A DNA stretch of 64,000 bases from Paenibacillus sp. FSL R10-2782 (lineage in GTDB: Bacteria > Bacillota > Bacilli > Paenibacillales > Paenibacillaceae). This document shows, one piece after another, positions 32,134-41,782 of the stretch. The DNA lies in contig NZ_CP151951.1 in the NCBI RefSeq assembly GCF_038592985.1, forward strand, positions 3,029,001 to 3,093,000, read 5' to 3'. The notes beneath the pieces were generated by a model. It was not told where the DNA came from and made no database searches. It saw only the letters and a program-made list of their open reading frames with translations. A program made the position numbers and the translations under genes. Numbering within the stretch: position 1 is the stretch's first letter; every line of letters begins with the position of its first letter.

Positions 32134-33651
32134 TTATGACGAGGAGACCACAGACTGCCCTTTCTTGCTGTTCACCAACTGCTGACGGGGCAGAGCGTTT
32201 TGAGCATTCGTATTCTTGATGAAAAATGCCAAAATCAGGGCCGTCACACTCAACAGCGTCGCAATGATAAAGGCTGAGTTGATACCATAAATCGTAGCCT
32301 GGTTGCCTGCTGCCAGCATCTCTGCTTTATTTGTAACAGATAATCCCTCAGATACAACAATATTCGTCAGACGGTTGCTGCTTTGAGTCGACATCACCGT
32401 CACCAGAATTGCTGTTCCGATTGAACCGGAAATCATACGCAGTGTATTACTCATCGCAGTACCATGCGCATTCAATCGTTGCGGAAGCTGGTTTAACCCG
32501 GCCGTTTGGATCGGCATCATCAGCAATGACATCCCGAACATCCGAACCGTATAATTAGCCAGCAGCGTCATGTAGGTCGTTGTCTCGGTCAAGCGTGTGA
32601 ACTCCCAAGTCGTCACAGCCAGGATCAATAAACCGATCACAGACAACCATCGTGCTCCGATCCGGTCAAAAATAGCCCCGGTTACAGGAGACATCACCCC
32701 CATCAGAATCGCCCCCGGCAACATCAGCATACCGGACTCAAGCGGTGAAAAGCCGCGAATATTTTGCAAATAAATCGGCAGTAATATCATACCGGCGTAC
32801 AAAGCCATCGTCACAATGACATTAATGATTGTCGTCAAGCTATACACATCATATTTGAAGATACGGAACTCCAGCATAGGTTCATCAACCTTCAGCTGGC
32901 GAACAATAAACAGAATCAGCGCGATCGTCCCCACAATAAGCGTAGACAGGACCGGAATACTTCCCCAGCCCGATGTTCCTGCATCACTAAAGCCATATAA
33001 CAGTCCACCGAAACCGAGCGTAGACAAAATGATGCCGGGAATGTCCAACTTAGGCTTGGACTGCTCCGTTACATTTTTCAGAAAAATAAATCCGATCACA
33101 ATCGAAATCACTGAAATCGGCAGGATGATCCAGAACAGTACCCGCCAGTCGTAATGCTGGACTATATAACCAGATAAGGTTGGTCCAATGGCTGGAGCAA
33201 AACCCATCGCAATCCCCAGTGTTCCCATCGCCCGGCCACGACGCTCAATTGGGTAGATGTTCAAGATAACGACCATCATTAAAGGCATCATAATACCCGC
33301 ACCCGCGGCCTGAATGAGACGTCCGATCAGCAATATGCTAAAGCTCGGCGCAATAGCGCACAACAGCGTGCCGATTGAAAAGATAATCATCGCACTAATA
33401 AACAATTTACGAGTGGAAAAACGCGCAATCAAAAATGCGGTCACTGGGATCAATACCCCGTTCACGAGCATAAAGCCCGTACTAAGCCACTGAGCCACAT
33501 TGGCATCTACATTCAGATCACTCATCATTTTCGGTAAAGCCACACTTATCAACGTCTGGTTTAAAATCGCAACAAACGCGCCAATCAACAGAGCGGCCAC
33601 AATGGGTGCTCTGCGTACATTACCTGGTAGTGTCATTTGAGGACTGCTCAA
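32134..33651 (-). CDS. DHA2-family MFS multidrug transporter
   Basis: Drug/proton antiporter of 505 residues with the 14-helix DHA2 pattern: GAFVAILNQTLISVALP in helix 1, QAAGAGIMMPLMM, and GFAPAIGPTLSGYIVQHYDWR. It overlaps the end of the MarR gene: the apparent start is a TTG at 33651 with AAGGGA upstream, and an ATG five codons later is the alternative. Overlap with the repressor indicates a repressor-pump operon in which MarR senses a substrate and de-represses the pump. A bidirectional terminator follows. Confidence 0.91.
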   Translation of the reverse strand: MSSPQMTLPGNVRRAPIVAALLIGAFVAILNQTLISVALPKMMSDLNVDANVAQWLSTGFMLVNGVLIPVTAFLIARFSTRKLFISAMIIFSIGTLLCAIAPSFSILLIGRLIQAAGAGIMMPLMMVVILNIYPIERRGRAMGTLGIAMGFAPAIGPTLSGYIVQHYDWRVLFWIILPISVISIVIGFIFLKNVTEQSKPKLDIPGIILSTLGFGGLLYGFSDAGTSGWGSIPVLSTLIVGTIALILFIVRQLKVDEPMLEFRIFKYDVYSLTTIINVIVTMALYAGMILLPIYLQNIRGFSPLESGMLMLPGAILMGVMSPVTGAIFDRIGARWLSVIGLLILAVTTWEFTRLTETTTYMTLLANYTVRMFGMSLLMMPIQTAGLNQLPQRLNAHGTAMSNTLRMISGSIGTAILVTVMSTQSSNRLTNIVVSEGLSVTNKAEMLAAGNQATIYGINSAFIIATLLSVTALILAFFIKNTNAQNALPRQQLVNSKKGQSVVSSS

Positions 33652-34126
33652 GTTGATTCATTCCCTTCGGTGTCAATTTCATTATCATTTGTTTATGGAT
33701 ATCCAGAACCATGTCCAGATGCTCCTTCGGGATGTCCAGAATGGGCAAGACGCGCTCCATCCACATGACGTCTACTTTTTGCATGATGTCTTTTCCTTCC
33801 GGGGTAAGCGTCAGCACTAAGGATCTGCGATCATGCTCATGCCGTCCGCGAGCGATATATCCTGCCTTGGTCAAGCGGTCAACCACCCCGCTCATGGAGC
33901 TACACCCCATATGGGCTATGTCTGCCAGCTCGGATAACCCGATATTGGGTCGTTTATTCAGAATCGCCAAAGCCATGTGCTGAACGGCTGTCAGTTCCAA
34001 ATGCTGCTCCTCATTCCAGAAGGCATAAAATATCGTTTTGTTAACCTCCCTTACCGACTGAATAATCCGGTACACCTCAAGTCTGTCTTCCTCTCTGTCA
34101 CTCACTGGAACCATCCTTCTTCCCAT
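33620..34126 (-). CDS. MarR-family regulator of the DHA2 pump
   Basis: Winged-helix repressor of 168 residues. The DNA-binding part covers LTAVQHMALAILNKRPNIGL, the recognition segment CSSMSGVVDRLTKAGYIARG and the wing HEHDRRSLVLTLTPEG, followed by a C-terminal dimerisation helix. It is first in the operon with the DHA2 pump and overlaps it by about 30 bp. A strong promoter (34197-34224) and two palindromes (34165-34194) lie upstream, consistent with autoregulation. The start may be the ATG at 34126 or one four codons later. Confidence 0.92.
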   Translation of the reverse strand: MGRRMVPVSDREEDRLEVYRIIQSVREVNKTIFYAFWNEEQHLELTAVQHMALAILNKRPNIGLSELADIAHMGCSSMSGVVDRLTKAGYIARGRHEHDRRSLVLTLTPEGKDIMQKVDVMWMERVLPILDIPKEHLDMVLDIHKQMIMKLTPKGMNQLEQSSNDTTR

Positions 34127-34164
34127 TACTCAATTCACATTCCATATACATAACCAAGCAACTA

Positions 34165-34194
34165 TTCGTATACGAAATGTTATTTATGTATAAC
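34165..34194 (-). promoter_or_regulatory. Candidate MarR operator
   Basis: Two palindromes in tandem: the perfect TTCGTATACGAA (34165-34176) and GTTAT-N6-ATAAC (34179-34194). They cover the expected transcription start of the MarR-DHA2 operon. Confidence 0.55.
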
Positions 34195-34196
34195 TA

Positions 34197-34224
34197 ATTT
34201 TATCATGTTATATGTAAATGTCAA
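34197..34224 (-). promoter_or_regulatory. Promoter of the MarR-DHA2 operon
   Basis: Perfect TTGACA (34224-34219), 16 bp spacer and TAAAAT (34202-34197) on the minus strand, about 70 bp before the MarR start. Confidence 0.7.
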
Positions 34225-34334
34225 CATTCACCCCTGTAACAGATATAAGTATTGAAAAGAGCAGATGAAACTTGCAGAATACAGAAAGCCATTTAAAAAA
34301 GGTGTCAACAGCTACAAAATGTGGTTTTTCAGCA

Positions 34335-34387
34335 CAAAAACGCGGATATGTGTGACCCCTTTGGCCAGCCTTATCCGCGCATTTTTA
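34335..34387. terminator. Terminator downstream of the second MarR gene
   Basis: Arms CGCGGATA and TATCCGCG with a 23-base loop, A run on one side and T run on the other. It lies 25 bp past the MarR stop and could act in both directions. Confidence 0.65.
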
Positions 34388-34411
34388 TTTAGAATATGAA
34401 AGAGGAGATGC

Positions 34412-34882
34412 TTACTCCGCTCGCTCCATTTGTTCCTTTACTGCCTTTGTCTCGTTTACCGATGCAGAAGTTTTCGTTTTTGTGGTGATTTTACCTAACA
34501 AATAAACCAGCAAATTTTGATTATGCTGCGAAATGCGGTTTAGTACAGAACCCAGAAAATCATCCCTTATTTGCAATCCACGCTCCGCTTCTTCTCTTCC
34601 TTGATCCGAAATGACAATCCATACGATTCTGCGATCCTTTACGTCTCTAAAGCGGGTGACCAGGCGATTCCGCTCCATCCGGTCTAGCAGCATCGTAACG
34701 GCCGCAGGTGTGGTTGCGAGGTACGGGATCAGTTGAGACGGTTTCATGCGGCCGTAATCGTTCAGAACCTCCAGCACCGTAAGCTGAGCCTCAGTTAATG
34801 ATGGAGCCAACTGCTGCTCCATATGAACCTTGTAATCCTTAGCCATTCTGGACCAGATTTTCGCAAATTCGGTCGTTTGCAT
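34412..34882 (-). CDS. MarR-family transcriptional regulator (monocistronic)
   Basis: Winged-helix regulator of 156 residues: LTEAQLTVLEVLNDYGRMKP, recognition helix TTPAAVTMLLDRMERNRLV and wing RDVKDRRIVWIVISDQG, with a long C-terminal helical tail. The ATG follows AGGAGTGAGG. It stands alone between the parC terminator and its own terminator, so its targets lie elsewhere or it regulates the nearby MarR-DHA2 operon. It is clearly divergent from the neighbouring MarR and not a recent duplicate. Confidence 0.9.
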   Translation of the reverse strand: MQTTEFAKIWSRMAKDYKVHMEQQLAPSLTEAQLTVLEVLNDYGRMKPSQLIPYLATTPAAVTMLLDRMERNRLVTRFRDVKDRRIVWIVISDQGREEAERGLQIRDDFLGSVLNRISQHNQNLLVYLLGKITTKTKTSASVNETKAVKEQMERAE

Positions 34883-35081
34883 TTTGCCTCACTCCTTTGA
34901 ATAACAGGGTCAGTAAAAGCATCATAGTTACCGTATGGGCCACCGTCCGGATTGTGTTTCATCACATTAAATTTTCGCCATTCAGCCCCGGTTTCCTGCC
35001 GTTTTTGGAGCATCAATTGAAAAGGGGAAGGAAGTCTCACTTCGGTTTTGGAGGTTGGTCAAGGTTCGACAGCATGACGGC

Positions 35082-35127
35082 AAAAAGGTCCTCTTTCGTG
35101 CCGGAATGGCACGAGAGGACCTCTCTT
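35082..35127 (-). terminator. Terminator of the parE-parC operon
   Basis: Strong hairpin with arms of about 20 bases (AGAGGTCCTCTCGTGCC pairing with GGCACGAAAGAGGACC, one mismatch region), then TTTTT on the minus strand. It lies 30 bp beyond the parC stop. Confidence 0.85.
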
Positions 35128-35157
35128 TTTCGAGCTAAAAAACGCTTGACTTTCCTG

Positions 35158-37620
35158 TTATTCTATGGACCGGGAAGTCTGCGACTCACTACGCAGCAGC
35201 ACATTCACAATTTCGTCCTTCTTCTCCACAGGAGCCAGCAGCTTGCCTGTATCCTTGCGGTCAGTCAAAGGAGCTTTTTCCGAAAGGAAGGACATCGTCT
35301 GTCCATCTGCAGTGATCGCAAACAATTGAATAGCTTCACGGCAATAGAAGGCAGCCACAATCCGAGTTCCGTTCGAACGTACCCGTTTGCCTTCCTTGAA
35401 TTCAAAGGTGGTGATTCCTTTACCGCCTCGTCCCTGAGCAGGATAATCCAGCAGAAGCGTACGCTTGCCATAACCGGATTCGGTCAGTACCAGCACTTCT
35501 CCTTCATCCTCTTCCACCCACAGCGCTGCAACAATTTCATCGCCTTCTGCCAGCTGTATACCTTTCACACCAGCCGAGACGCGGCCCATCGCATTAACCT
35601 CTTGTTCCTTGAAGCGTATGCTCATCCCCGCACGGGTAATCAACATAATATCCCGGGTGCCGTCGCTTAGCGTCACCGATAATACCTCATCATCTCCTGC
35701 TACTTTGCAGGCCGCTACAGCACTGGAGCGTTTCGTAGCATATTCTTTCAGCTCGGTTCGCTTCACTTGACCCTTCTTCGTTACAAACACCAGACTTTTG
35801 CCGATTTCCTCCATGTTTTTGATCGGAATGACACTCACGATCCGATCATCCTTGGTTAAAGGAATGACGTTAACAATCGGAGTTCCCGGCTCTTTCCACT
35901 TATACTCTGGCACCTGATGCACAGGCAATAAGAAATATTGTCCGCGCTGAGTGAAGACGAGCAGCACATCAAGTGTGTTGACATCAAGCAACTGGGTGAC
36001 ATAATCCCCTTCCTTAACGCCAGAAGCTGAGCGCTCCCCACCGGAACGGGTGAAGGACAGCATACCTGTACGCTTCACATAGCCGTCTTTGGAAAGAGTC
36101 AGCAATACATCCTCTGCCCCAACCATGACTTCCAGATTCACCTTAATCTCTTCAACTTCACCCTGTATGTCTGAACGGCGGTCAATGCCGTACTTTTCAC
36201 GAATTTCCAACAATTCTTTGCGGATCAAGCTGATCAGTTTGCGATCACTTTCCAAGATAGAACGGTACTGTGTAATCTTTTTCTGGATTTCATTTAATTC
36301 CTTTTCCAGCGTAGTGATTTCGAGATTTGTGAGACGGTACAACTGCAAGGTCAAAATAGAATCTGCCTGACGTTCGCTAAAGCCAAACATCCATTGCAAA
36401 TTATTTTGCGCGTCCTGGCGATTTTTGGAAGCTTTAATGGCCGCAATGACCTCATCCAGAATGTTAAGCGCCTTGACCAAACCTTCCAACACATGGGCAC
36501 GATCCTCCGCTTTTTCCAGCTCAAACTGGATACGGTGCGTGACAACCTCACGCTGATGGGCGATATACGCTTCCAAAATCGACTTCAAACCAAGCTGATG
36601 CGGCGCTTTGTTCACAATGGCTACCATGTTGAAGTTGTATGCCACCTGAAGGTCGGTTTTTTTCAGCAGATATGCCAAAATCCCTTCCGCATCGGCTTCC
36701 TTCTTCAGTTCCACCACAATTCGCAGACCGTTCCGTCCACTCTCGTCACGAACCTCAGCAATCCCTTCCACCTTTTTCTCCAGACGGATATTCTCCATGG
36801 CGGTTACGAGCCTTGATTTAACAATCTGATATGGAATCTCCGTAATCACCAGTTGCTGCTTACCTCCGCGCAAAGACTGTATTTCCGTTTTGGAACGGAT
36901 ATAAATACGTCCTTTGCCTGTACGATAAGCGTCTTTAATTCCTTCGCCACCCATAATCAGCCCGCCAGTCGGGAAATCTGGGCCTTTAATAAAGGTCATA
37001 ATCTCTTCCAGCTCAATATCCGGCTTTTCCATCACGGCAATGCTGGCGTCAATGACCTCGCGTAAGCTGTGCGTCGGAATTTCAGTCGCAAATCCGGCCG
37101 AAATCCCACTGGAGCCGTTTACTAGCAGATTCGGATAACGGGATGGCAATACAACCGGCTCCTTGGCCGAGTTATCAAAGTTATCCTTGAATAAAACCGT
37201 TCGTTTTTCAATGTCACGCAGCATTTCCATCGCGATAGGAGAGAGACGGGCCTCCGTGTACCGCATAGCTGCCGCCGGATCATCGTCCTGGGAACCCCAG
37301 TTGCCGTGACCGTCCACCAGTACGTGACTCATTTTCCAAGGCTGCGCCATCCGCACCATACCATCGTAAATCGACGAGTCACCGTGGGGGTGATAATTAC
37401 CCATAACATCCCCGACGGTTTTGGCAGATTTCCGATAAGCTTTATCCGGTGTGTTGCCGGAATCGTACATGGAGTACAGAATCCGGCGCTGTACAGGCTT
37501 TAATCCATCTCGCACATCCGGTATCGCCCGATCCTGAATAATATATTTGGAATATCGGCCAAATCGGTCACCGACCACTTCCTCCAGAAAAGCTGGCAAA
37601 AATTGCTCCGATAAGCTCAT
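35158..37620 (-). CDS. parC: DNA topoisomerase IV subunit A
   Basis: Breakage-reunion subunit of topoisomerase IV, which decatenates daughter chromosomes; 820 residues, normal for the family. The catalytic Tyr121 lies in [10 protein letters not shown], and the quinolone-resistance region reads [13 protein letters not shown] with the sensitive-type Ser pair. The C-terminal beta-pinwheel repeats are present (for example [20 protein letters not shown]). The GyrA-box QRRGGKG is not conserved; a related QGRGGKGI stretch occurs in blade six, so gyrase is conceivable, but the ParE partner and sequence style favour ParC. It lies 22 bp after parE. Confidence 0.93.
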   Translation of the reverse strand: MSLSEQFLPAFLEEVVGDRFGRYSKYIIQDRAIPDVRDGLKPVQRRILYSMYDSGNTPDKAYRKSAKTVGDVMGNYHPHGDSSIYDGMVRMAQPWKMSHVLVDGHGNWGSQDDDPAAAMRYTEARLSPIAMEMLRDIEKRTVLFKDNFDNSAKEPVVLPSRYPNLLVNGSSGISAGFATEIPTHSLREVIDASIAVMEKPDIELEEIMTFIKGPDFPTGGLIMGGEGIKDAYRTGKGRIYIRSKTEIQSLRGGKQQLVITEIPYQIVKSRLVTAMENIRLEKKVEGIAEVRDESGRNGLRIVVELKKEADAEGILAYLLKKTDLQVAYNFNMVAIVNKAPHQLGLKSILEAYIAHQREVVTHRIQFELEKAEDRAHVLEGLVKALNILDEVIAAIKASKNRQDAQNNLQWMFGFSERQADSILTLQLYRLTNLEITTLEKELNEIQKKITQYRSILESDRKLISLIRKELLEIREKYGIDRRSDIQGEVEEIKVNLEVMVGAEDVLLTLSKDGYVKRTGMLSFTRSGGERSASGVKEGDYVTQLLDVNTLDVLLVFTQRGQYFLLPVHQVPEYKWKEPGTPIVNVIPLTKDDRIVSVIPIKNMEEIGKSLVFVTKKGQVKRTELKEYATKRSSAVAACKVAGDDEVLSVTLSDGTRDIMLITRAGMSIRFKEQEVNAMGRVSAGVKGIQLAEGDEIVAALWVEEDEGEVLVLTESGYGKRTLLLDYPAQGRGGKGITTFEFKEGKRVRSNGTRIVAAFYCREAIQLFAITADGQTMSFLSEKAPLTDRKDTGKLLAPVEKKDEIVNVLLRSESQTSRSIE

Positions 37621-37642
37621 GTATACACCTCATTTGATAGCA

Positions 37643-39622
37643 CTACTCTACATACTCCGTAAAATCTACGTTTTCCACAATCCAGCGCTTGCGCGGATCA
37701 ACCTTGTCTCCCATCAGTGTGGACACACGGCGTTCAGCCTTGGCTGCATCCTCAATCTGGACGCGAAGCAAGGTACGTGACTCGGGATTCATCGTCGTTT
37801 CCCATAGCTGATCCGGGTTCATCTCCCCGAGTCCTTTATAGCGTTGAAGCTCAAAATTCCGCCCAAATTCCTTTAAGTAATTTTCAAGCTGCTCGTCAGT
37901 CCAGGCATAGCGTACTGTTTCGAGCTTACCCGACTTACGGGTTATCTTATACAATGGGGGTTGAGCAATAAATATGCGTCCCGCATCAATCAGCTCTTTC
38001 ATATACCGATAAAAGAATGTTAGCAGCAACACTTGAATGTGAGCGCCATCCGTATCCGCATCCGTCATAATGATGATTTTGGAATAATTGCTGTCTTCCA
38101 GCATAAACTCTGTTCCTACCCCCGCCCCGATTGCTGCTGTAATCGCGCGGTACTCATCATTTTTCATAACATCGACCAGCTTGGATTTCTCCGGGTTCAT
38201 CGGCTTACCCTTCAATGGCAAAATAGCCTGAATTTTGGAATCCCGTCCCTGCTTCGCCGATCCTCCAGCCGAATCACCTTCCACGATAAACAGCTCATTT
38301 CGTGTAAAATCCTTGGACTGCGCAGGCGATAGCTTGCCGTTCAGATTAGAGCTTTCACTGCGTTTCTTGCCGGAACGCATTTCGTCACGGGCCTTACGTG
38401 CTGCTTCACGGGCTCTGGATGCCTGTACTGCCTTTTTGATTAACGTTTGCGCGACCTGAGGATTTTCCTCCAGAAAACGCTGCATCTGCTCTGATACAAT
38501 AGCATCCACCATACTGCGTGCGGAGGCGCTGCCTAGCTGATCCTTCGTCTGACCGACGAATTCAACCTCGGCCATCTTGACACTGATTACGGCCATCATT
38601 CCCTCCCGCAAATCATTGCCTTCCAGATTCTTATCCTTTTCCTTCAGCATTACCGTGCGTCGCGCATAGTCATTCATGACACGGGTGTAAGCGGCTTTGA
38701 AGCCAGTTTCATGCGTCCCCCCGCCGCGTGTCGGAATGGAATTGACAAACGAAGCAATCGTTTCGGTATAACCTGAGTTGTACTGAATGGCGATTTCCAC
38801 CTCAACGTCTTCCTTCTCCGCGTTAAAGTGGATGACGTCATGCAGCACGTCCTTGCCTTCATTCAGAAAAGCGACAAACTGGCTTGCTCCGCCCTCATAA
38901 AAATATTCATCCGATTTCCCGCTCCGTTCATCTTTAAGCTGGATACGAAGACCCGAGTTCAGAAAAGCAATTTCCTGAAGACGCTCGGCCAACGTATCGT
39001 AGTTAAAATGAATACCTGTCTGAAATACGCGAATATCCGGTTTAAATGTAATTTTTGTGCCTGTCTTGTTAGTATTGCCCAGCACTTCAAGGCCTGTGGT
39101 CGGTTCCCCGACATGCTCCACGCCCTTCTTGTCCAGCCAATATTCAAACCGCTGACGATGAATCTTGCCGTCCCGGTAAATTTCCACTTCAAGCCATTCC
39201 GAAAGAGCGTTCGTTACTGACGCGCCCACACCGTGTAGCCCCCCGGACTTTTTATATCCCGAACCGCCGAACTTACCTCCGGCGTGCAAAATGGTAAATA
39301 CAACCTGAGGTGTAGGAATTCCCGTTTTGTGCATTCCCGTAGGAATACCGCGCCCGTTGTCTGTTACTGTAACGGAACCGTCCTTATGCATTGTAATGTC
39401 AATGCGGGAGCAAAACTTGGCAAGATGCTCATCCACCGCGTTGTCCACAATTTCCCATACCAAATGATGTAGTCCCGAAGAACTGGTGCTCCCAATATAC
39501 ATGCCCGGCCGTTTGCGAACTGCCACAAGCCCTTCGAGCACTTGAATGTCGTCCACGCCATATTCCAAAGCTCCGTTCTGAGTGCCGGACGCTCCCGCAG
39601 ACAAGTCGATTTTGTCGACCAT
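37643..39622 (-). CDS. parE: DNA topoisomerase IV subunit B
   Basis: ATPase subunit of topoisomerase IV, 659 residues. GHKL ATP-binding motifs are EIVDNAVDEHLA, VTDNGRGIPTGMH and GGLHGVGASVTNALS. The TOPRIM domain carries EGDSAGGSAKQGRD, LPLKGKPMNPEKS and the metal-binding DADTDGAHI. Length and the lack of the GyrB insert match ParE. The ATG follows a GGGGGAG sequence. It is co-transcribed with parC 22 bp downstream. Confidence 0.95.
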   Translation of the reverse strand: MVDKIDLSAGASGTQNGALEYGVDDIQVLEGLVAVRKRPGMYIGSTSSSGLHHLVWEIVDNAVDEHLAKFCSRIDITMHKDGSVTVTDNGRGIPTGMHKTGIPTPQVVFTILHAGGKFGGSGYKKSGGLHGVGASVTNALSEWLEVEIYRDGKIHRQRFEYWLDKKGVEHVGEPTTGLEVLGNTNKTGTKITFKPDIRVFQTGIHFNYDTLAERLQEIAFLNSGLRIQLKDERSGKSDEYFYEGGASQFVAFLNEGKDVLHDVIHFNAEKEDVEVEIAIQYNSGYTETIASFVNSIPTRGGGTHETGFKAAYTRVMNDYARRTVMLKEKDKNLEGNDLREGMMAVISVKMAEVEFVGQTKDQLGSASARSMVDAIVSEQMQRFLEENPQVAQTLIKKAVQASRAREAARKARDEMRSGKKRSESSNLNGKLSPAQSKDFTRNELFIVEGDSAGGSAKQGRDSKIQAILPLKGKPMNPEKSKLVDVMKNDEYRAITAAIGAGVGTEFMLEDSNYSKIIIMTDADTDGAHIQVLLLTFFYRYMKELIDAGRIFIAQPPLYKITRKSGKLETVRYAWTDEQLENYLKEFGRNFELQRYKGLGEMNPDQLWETTMNPESRTLLRVQIEDAAKAERRVSTLMGDKVDPRKRWIVENVDFTEYVE

Positions 39623-39720
39623 TCATGCTCCCCCTTTGTCTAATCGTAACCGTGTTTTGCCTTATTCTTGATGACTTTCACCAAAAATGCAAACAGATGT
39701 TTTCTTTTACCTTGTCCATT

Positions 39721-40719
39721 TTAATTCAATATATCCCGTTTCGTAAAGACGGCGAATGAAACAATTAGCGCCGCCCCCCCCCAAATACCCAGTACAGCCA
39801 AAGAAAACGGCAAGGTCATCCCCTCAATCGGGGCAGGGCTTCCTGATAAATAATCGGTCAATTCAAGGTTAACCATAAATAAATATTTGGCGCTCTGCCA
39901 GGACGAGGCCATGTTCGTTAAAATCGTGCCTGAAATGAGCGCAGCCATCATCACCACAATGCTTGCCGCCGTACTACGTACCAGCACAGAAACCATAAAA
40001 GCAAGCGTGGCTACCACGAGACTGACGAACCAGATCAATCCGGCCTGCAGCATCAGATAATACCATTGCGGGATCGAATGTACCGCAGACATATCCACCG
40101 TCGATCCAACAATTTGGAAGCCCGTAAATACCGGAACATTAAAGCCGCGAAAGCCAAAAAACAAGCCTGATATAAGATAACTGATCACAAACACAGCCAA
40201 AATGATGAGCGAAACGAACATATACAGTGTTAGCAGCTTGCTCAGCAGCACCTTCCACCGCCTGACAGGACGGGTCAGCAGCATTTTTATGGTGCCCGTC
40301 GTCCGTTCTCCTGAAACCAGATCGGAGGCAATCGCCATAATAAGCAATGGAACGAACAAATTAATGGAATTGTCCATAAACTCTCTAGTAAAGGTTACGC
40401 CACTTGGCTCATTCGGGTTCACGTCATTTTCCAGATAATATTGCATTTGTTGAACAAATACTCGTCTGTAGGTCTTCCACTCCTCTGGAACCCGGTCACT
40501 CCCCAGCGAATTTTGGTTATCCGTAATGGCCTGACGCAGCTCCAGCCGCCAGTCATTGCCGAATTTTTCGCGGTTATTTTCCGCCACCTTCATCTGAGCG
40601 TACGTAAAAATCGGCACAAGCACAAGCAAAACAAGTAAAATGACATAAAATCGTTTCTTCTTGATGATTTTGAGCGTTTCATTTTGTACGAGCGGTAAAA
40701 TGTTATTCAAGAATCTCAC
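39721..40719 (-). CDS. ABC-2 type transporter permease
   Basis: Integral membrane protein of 332 residues with about six hydrophobic segments and the pattern of ABC-2 export permeases: an N-terminal helix after KIIKKKRFYVILLVLLVL, a large extracytoplasmic loop, then ASDLVSGERTTGTIKMLLTRPVRR, a hallmark coupling segment before helix 2. It overlaps the ATPase gene by 17 bp. The apparent start is GTG at 40719; a TTG at 40710 with AAGGTGAG upstream is also possible. The exported substrate is unknown; related systems move peptides, antibiotics or lipids. Confidence 0.88.
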   Translation of the reverse strand: MRFLNNILPLVQNETLKIIKKKRFYVILLVLLVLVPIFTYAQMKVAENNREKFGNDWRLELRQAITDNQNSLGSDRVPEEWKTYRRVFVQQMQYYLENDVNPNEPSGVTFTREFMDNSINLFVPLLIMAIASDLVSGERTTGTIKMLLTRPVRRWKVLLSKLLTLYMFVSLIILAVFVISYLISGLFFGFRGFNVPVFTGFQIVGSTVDMSAVHSIPQWYYLMLQAGLIWFVSLVVATLAFMVSVLVRSTAASIVVMMAALISGTILTNMASSWQSAKYLFMVNLELTDYLSGSPAPIEGMTLPFSLAVLGIWGGAALIVSFAVFTKRDILN

Positions 40720-41782
40720 CTTCCGTCATTTTCAGGAATAGCTGCTCCAGTGTAGGGTTGATTTTGGTTACACCTTTAACGGAAATACCGGAAGCCGTCA
40801 TTTGTGCGACCAGCTCCGCGATATGCTCTTCGTCCATTTCTGTAAAAATAGCATCCGCTCCGCTGCCTGCAACAATGCTGTCATCAATCAGTTCATCGGC
40901 ATTCGTAATAATTTGTACATGCGGAGAGTCTTTCAACAGGGCAAGACCCTGATCATGAGGCTCCAGTTGCCATACAGCCATACGCGAATGTGTTTCAACC
41001 AATTCCCGCACACCGCCAACAGCAAGCACCCTTCCCCGGCTAATAATCGCGACACGATCACACAGCAACTGGATTTCACTAAGCAAGTGACTGGAAACAA
41101 ATACAGCCATGCCCTCTGCCGCTAGCAGACGGATAAAAGCTCTCATTTCCTTGATCCCCTTGGGGTCCAATCCGTTTGTCGGTTCATCCAGAATAAGCAG
41201 CTTGGGTCTGCCAAGCAATGCCTGAGCAATACCAAGTCGCTGGCGCATGCCGAGAGAATATGTACTTACCTTATCATGAATACGGCGATCCAGCCGCACC
41301 AGCTCCACCACTTCACGAATGCGCTGTTCATCCACGCCAGGCTGCATCCGGGCAAAATGCTCCAGATTCTCCCACCCTGTCAGGTAACTGTACACCTCCG
41401 GATTTTCCACAATAGAACCGATATGCTGCAATGCCTGCTCCGGGTCGCGGTTCACATTATGACCGCATACAGTAATGGTGCCCTCCGTAGGCTTGATCAG
41501 ATCAACCAGCATACGAATGGTCGTTGTTTTTCCGGCCCCATTGGGACCGAGAAAGCCAAAAATTTCACCCGCACGTACATCGAATGTTACATCATGGATG
41601 ATCATTTTGCGTCCGATACGCTTTTTGACGTGCTGAACAGAGAGAACCGTTTCGTTGTCGTTTCTGCCTCCGTCTGCACTGCCAATCTGGTTGTCGGAAT
41701 GATAGCCGGATACTCCATCTGTATTTATCGAATCCTTTGCTATATCGATCCCGGTCTTGTCAGCAGATTGGATGCCCATCAC
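40703..41782 (-). CDS. ABC transporter ATP-binding protein
   Basis: Nucleotide-binding subunit, 359 residues. Walker A is GPNGAGKTT, the Q-loop is near SIVENPEVY, the signature is the variant YSLGMRQRLG, Walker B is LLILDEPTNGLDP and the switch His is in SSHLL. The YSLGMRQ signature and C-terminal extension are typical of BcrA/NatA-type exporters. An unusual polar N-terminal extension of about 45 residues precedes the NBD. The start (GTG 41782 or ATG 41779) overlaps the SGNH gene stop, with GGGAGGGAAC just before it. It works with the permease encoded next. Confidence 0.9.
   Translation of the reverse strand: MMGIQSADKTGIDIAKDSINTDGVSGYHSDNQIGSADGGRNDNETVLSVQHVKKRIGRKMIIHDVTFDVRAGEIFGFLGPNGAGKTTTIRMLVDLIKPTEGTITVCGHNVNRDPEQALQHIGSIVENPEVYSYLTGWENLEHFARMQPGVDEQRIREVVELVRLDRRIHDKVSTYSLGMRQRLGIAQALLGRPKLLILDEPTNGLDPKGIKEMRAFIRLLAAEGMAVFVSSHLLSEIQLLCDRVAIISRGRVLAVGGVRELVETHSRMAVWQLEPHDQGLALLKDSPHVQIITNADELIDDSIVAGSGADAIFTEMDEEHIAELVAQMTASGISVKGVTKINPTLEQLFLKMTEGEILE

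Noticed and set aside
34795..35040. An 81-codon minus-strand frame upstream of the second MarR gene
   Set aside because: It overlaps the MarR start in another frame and has no binding site; likely chance.
35158..39622. Possibility that the pair is gyrB-gyrA
   Set aside because: Gene order B-then-A occurs in both, but lengths, the missing canonical GyrA box and divergence from gyrase-like stretches favour topoisomerase IV.
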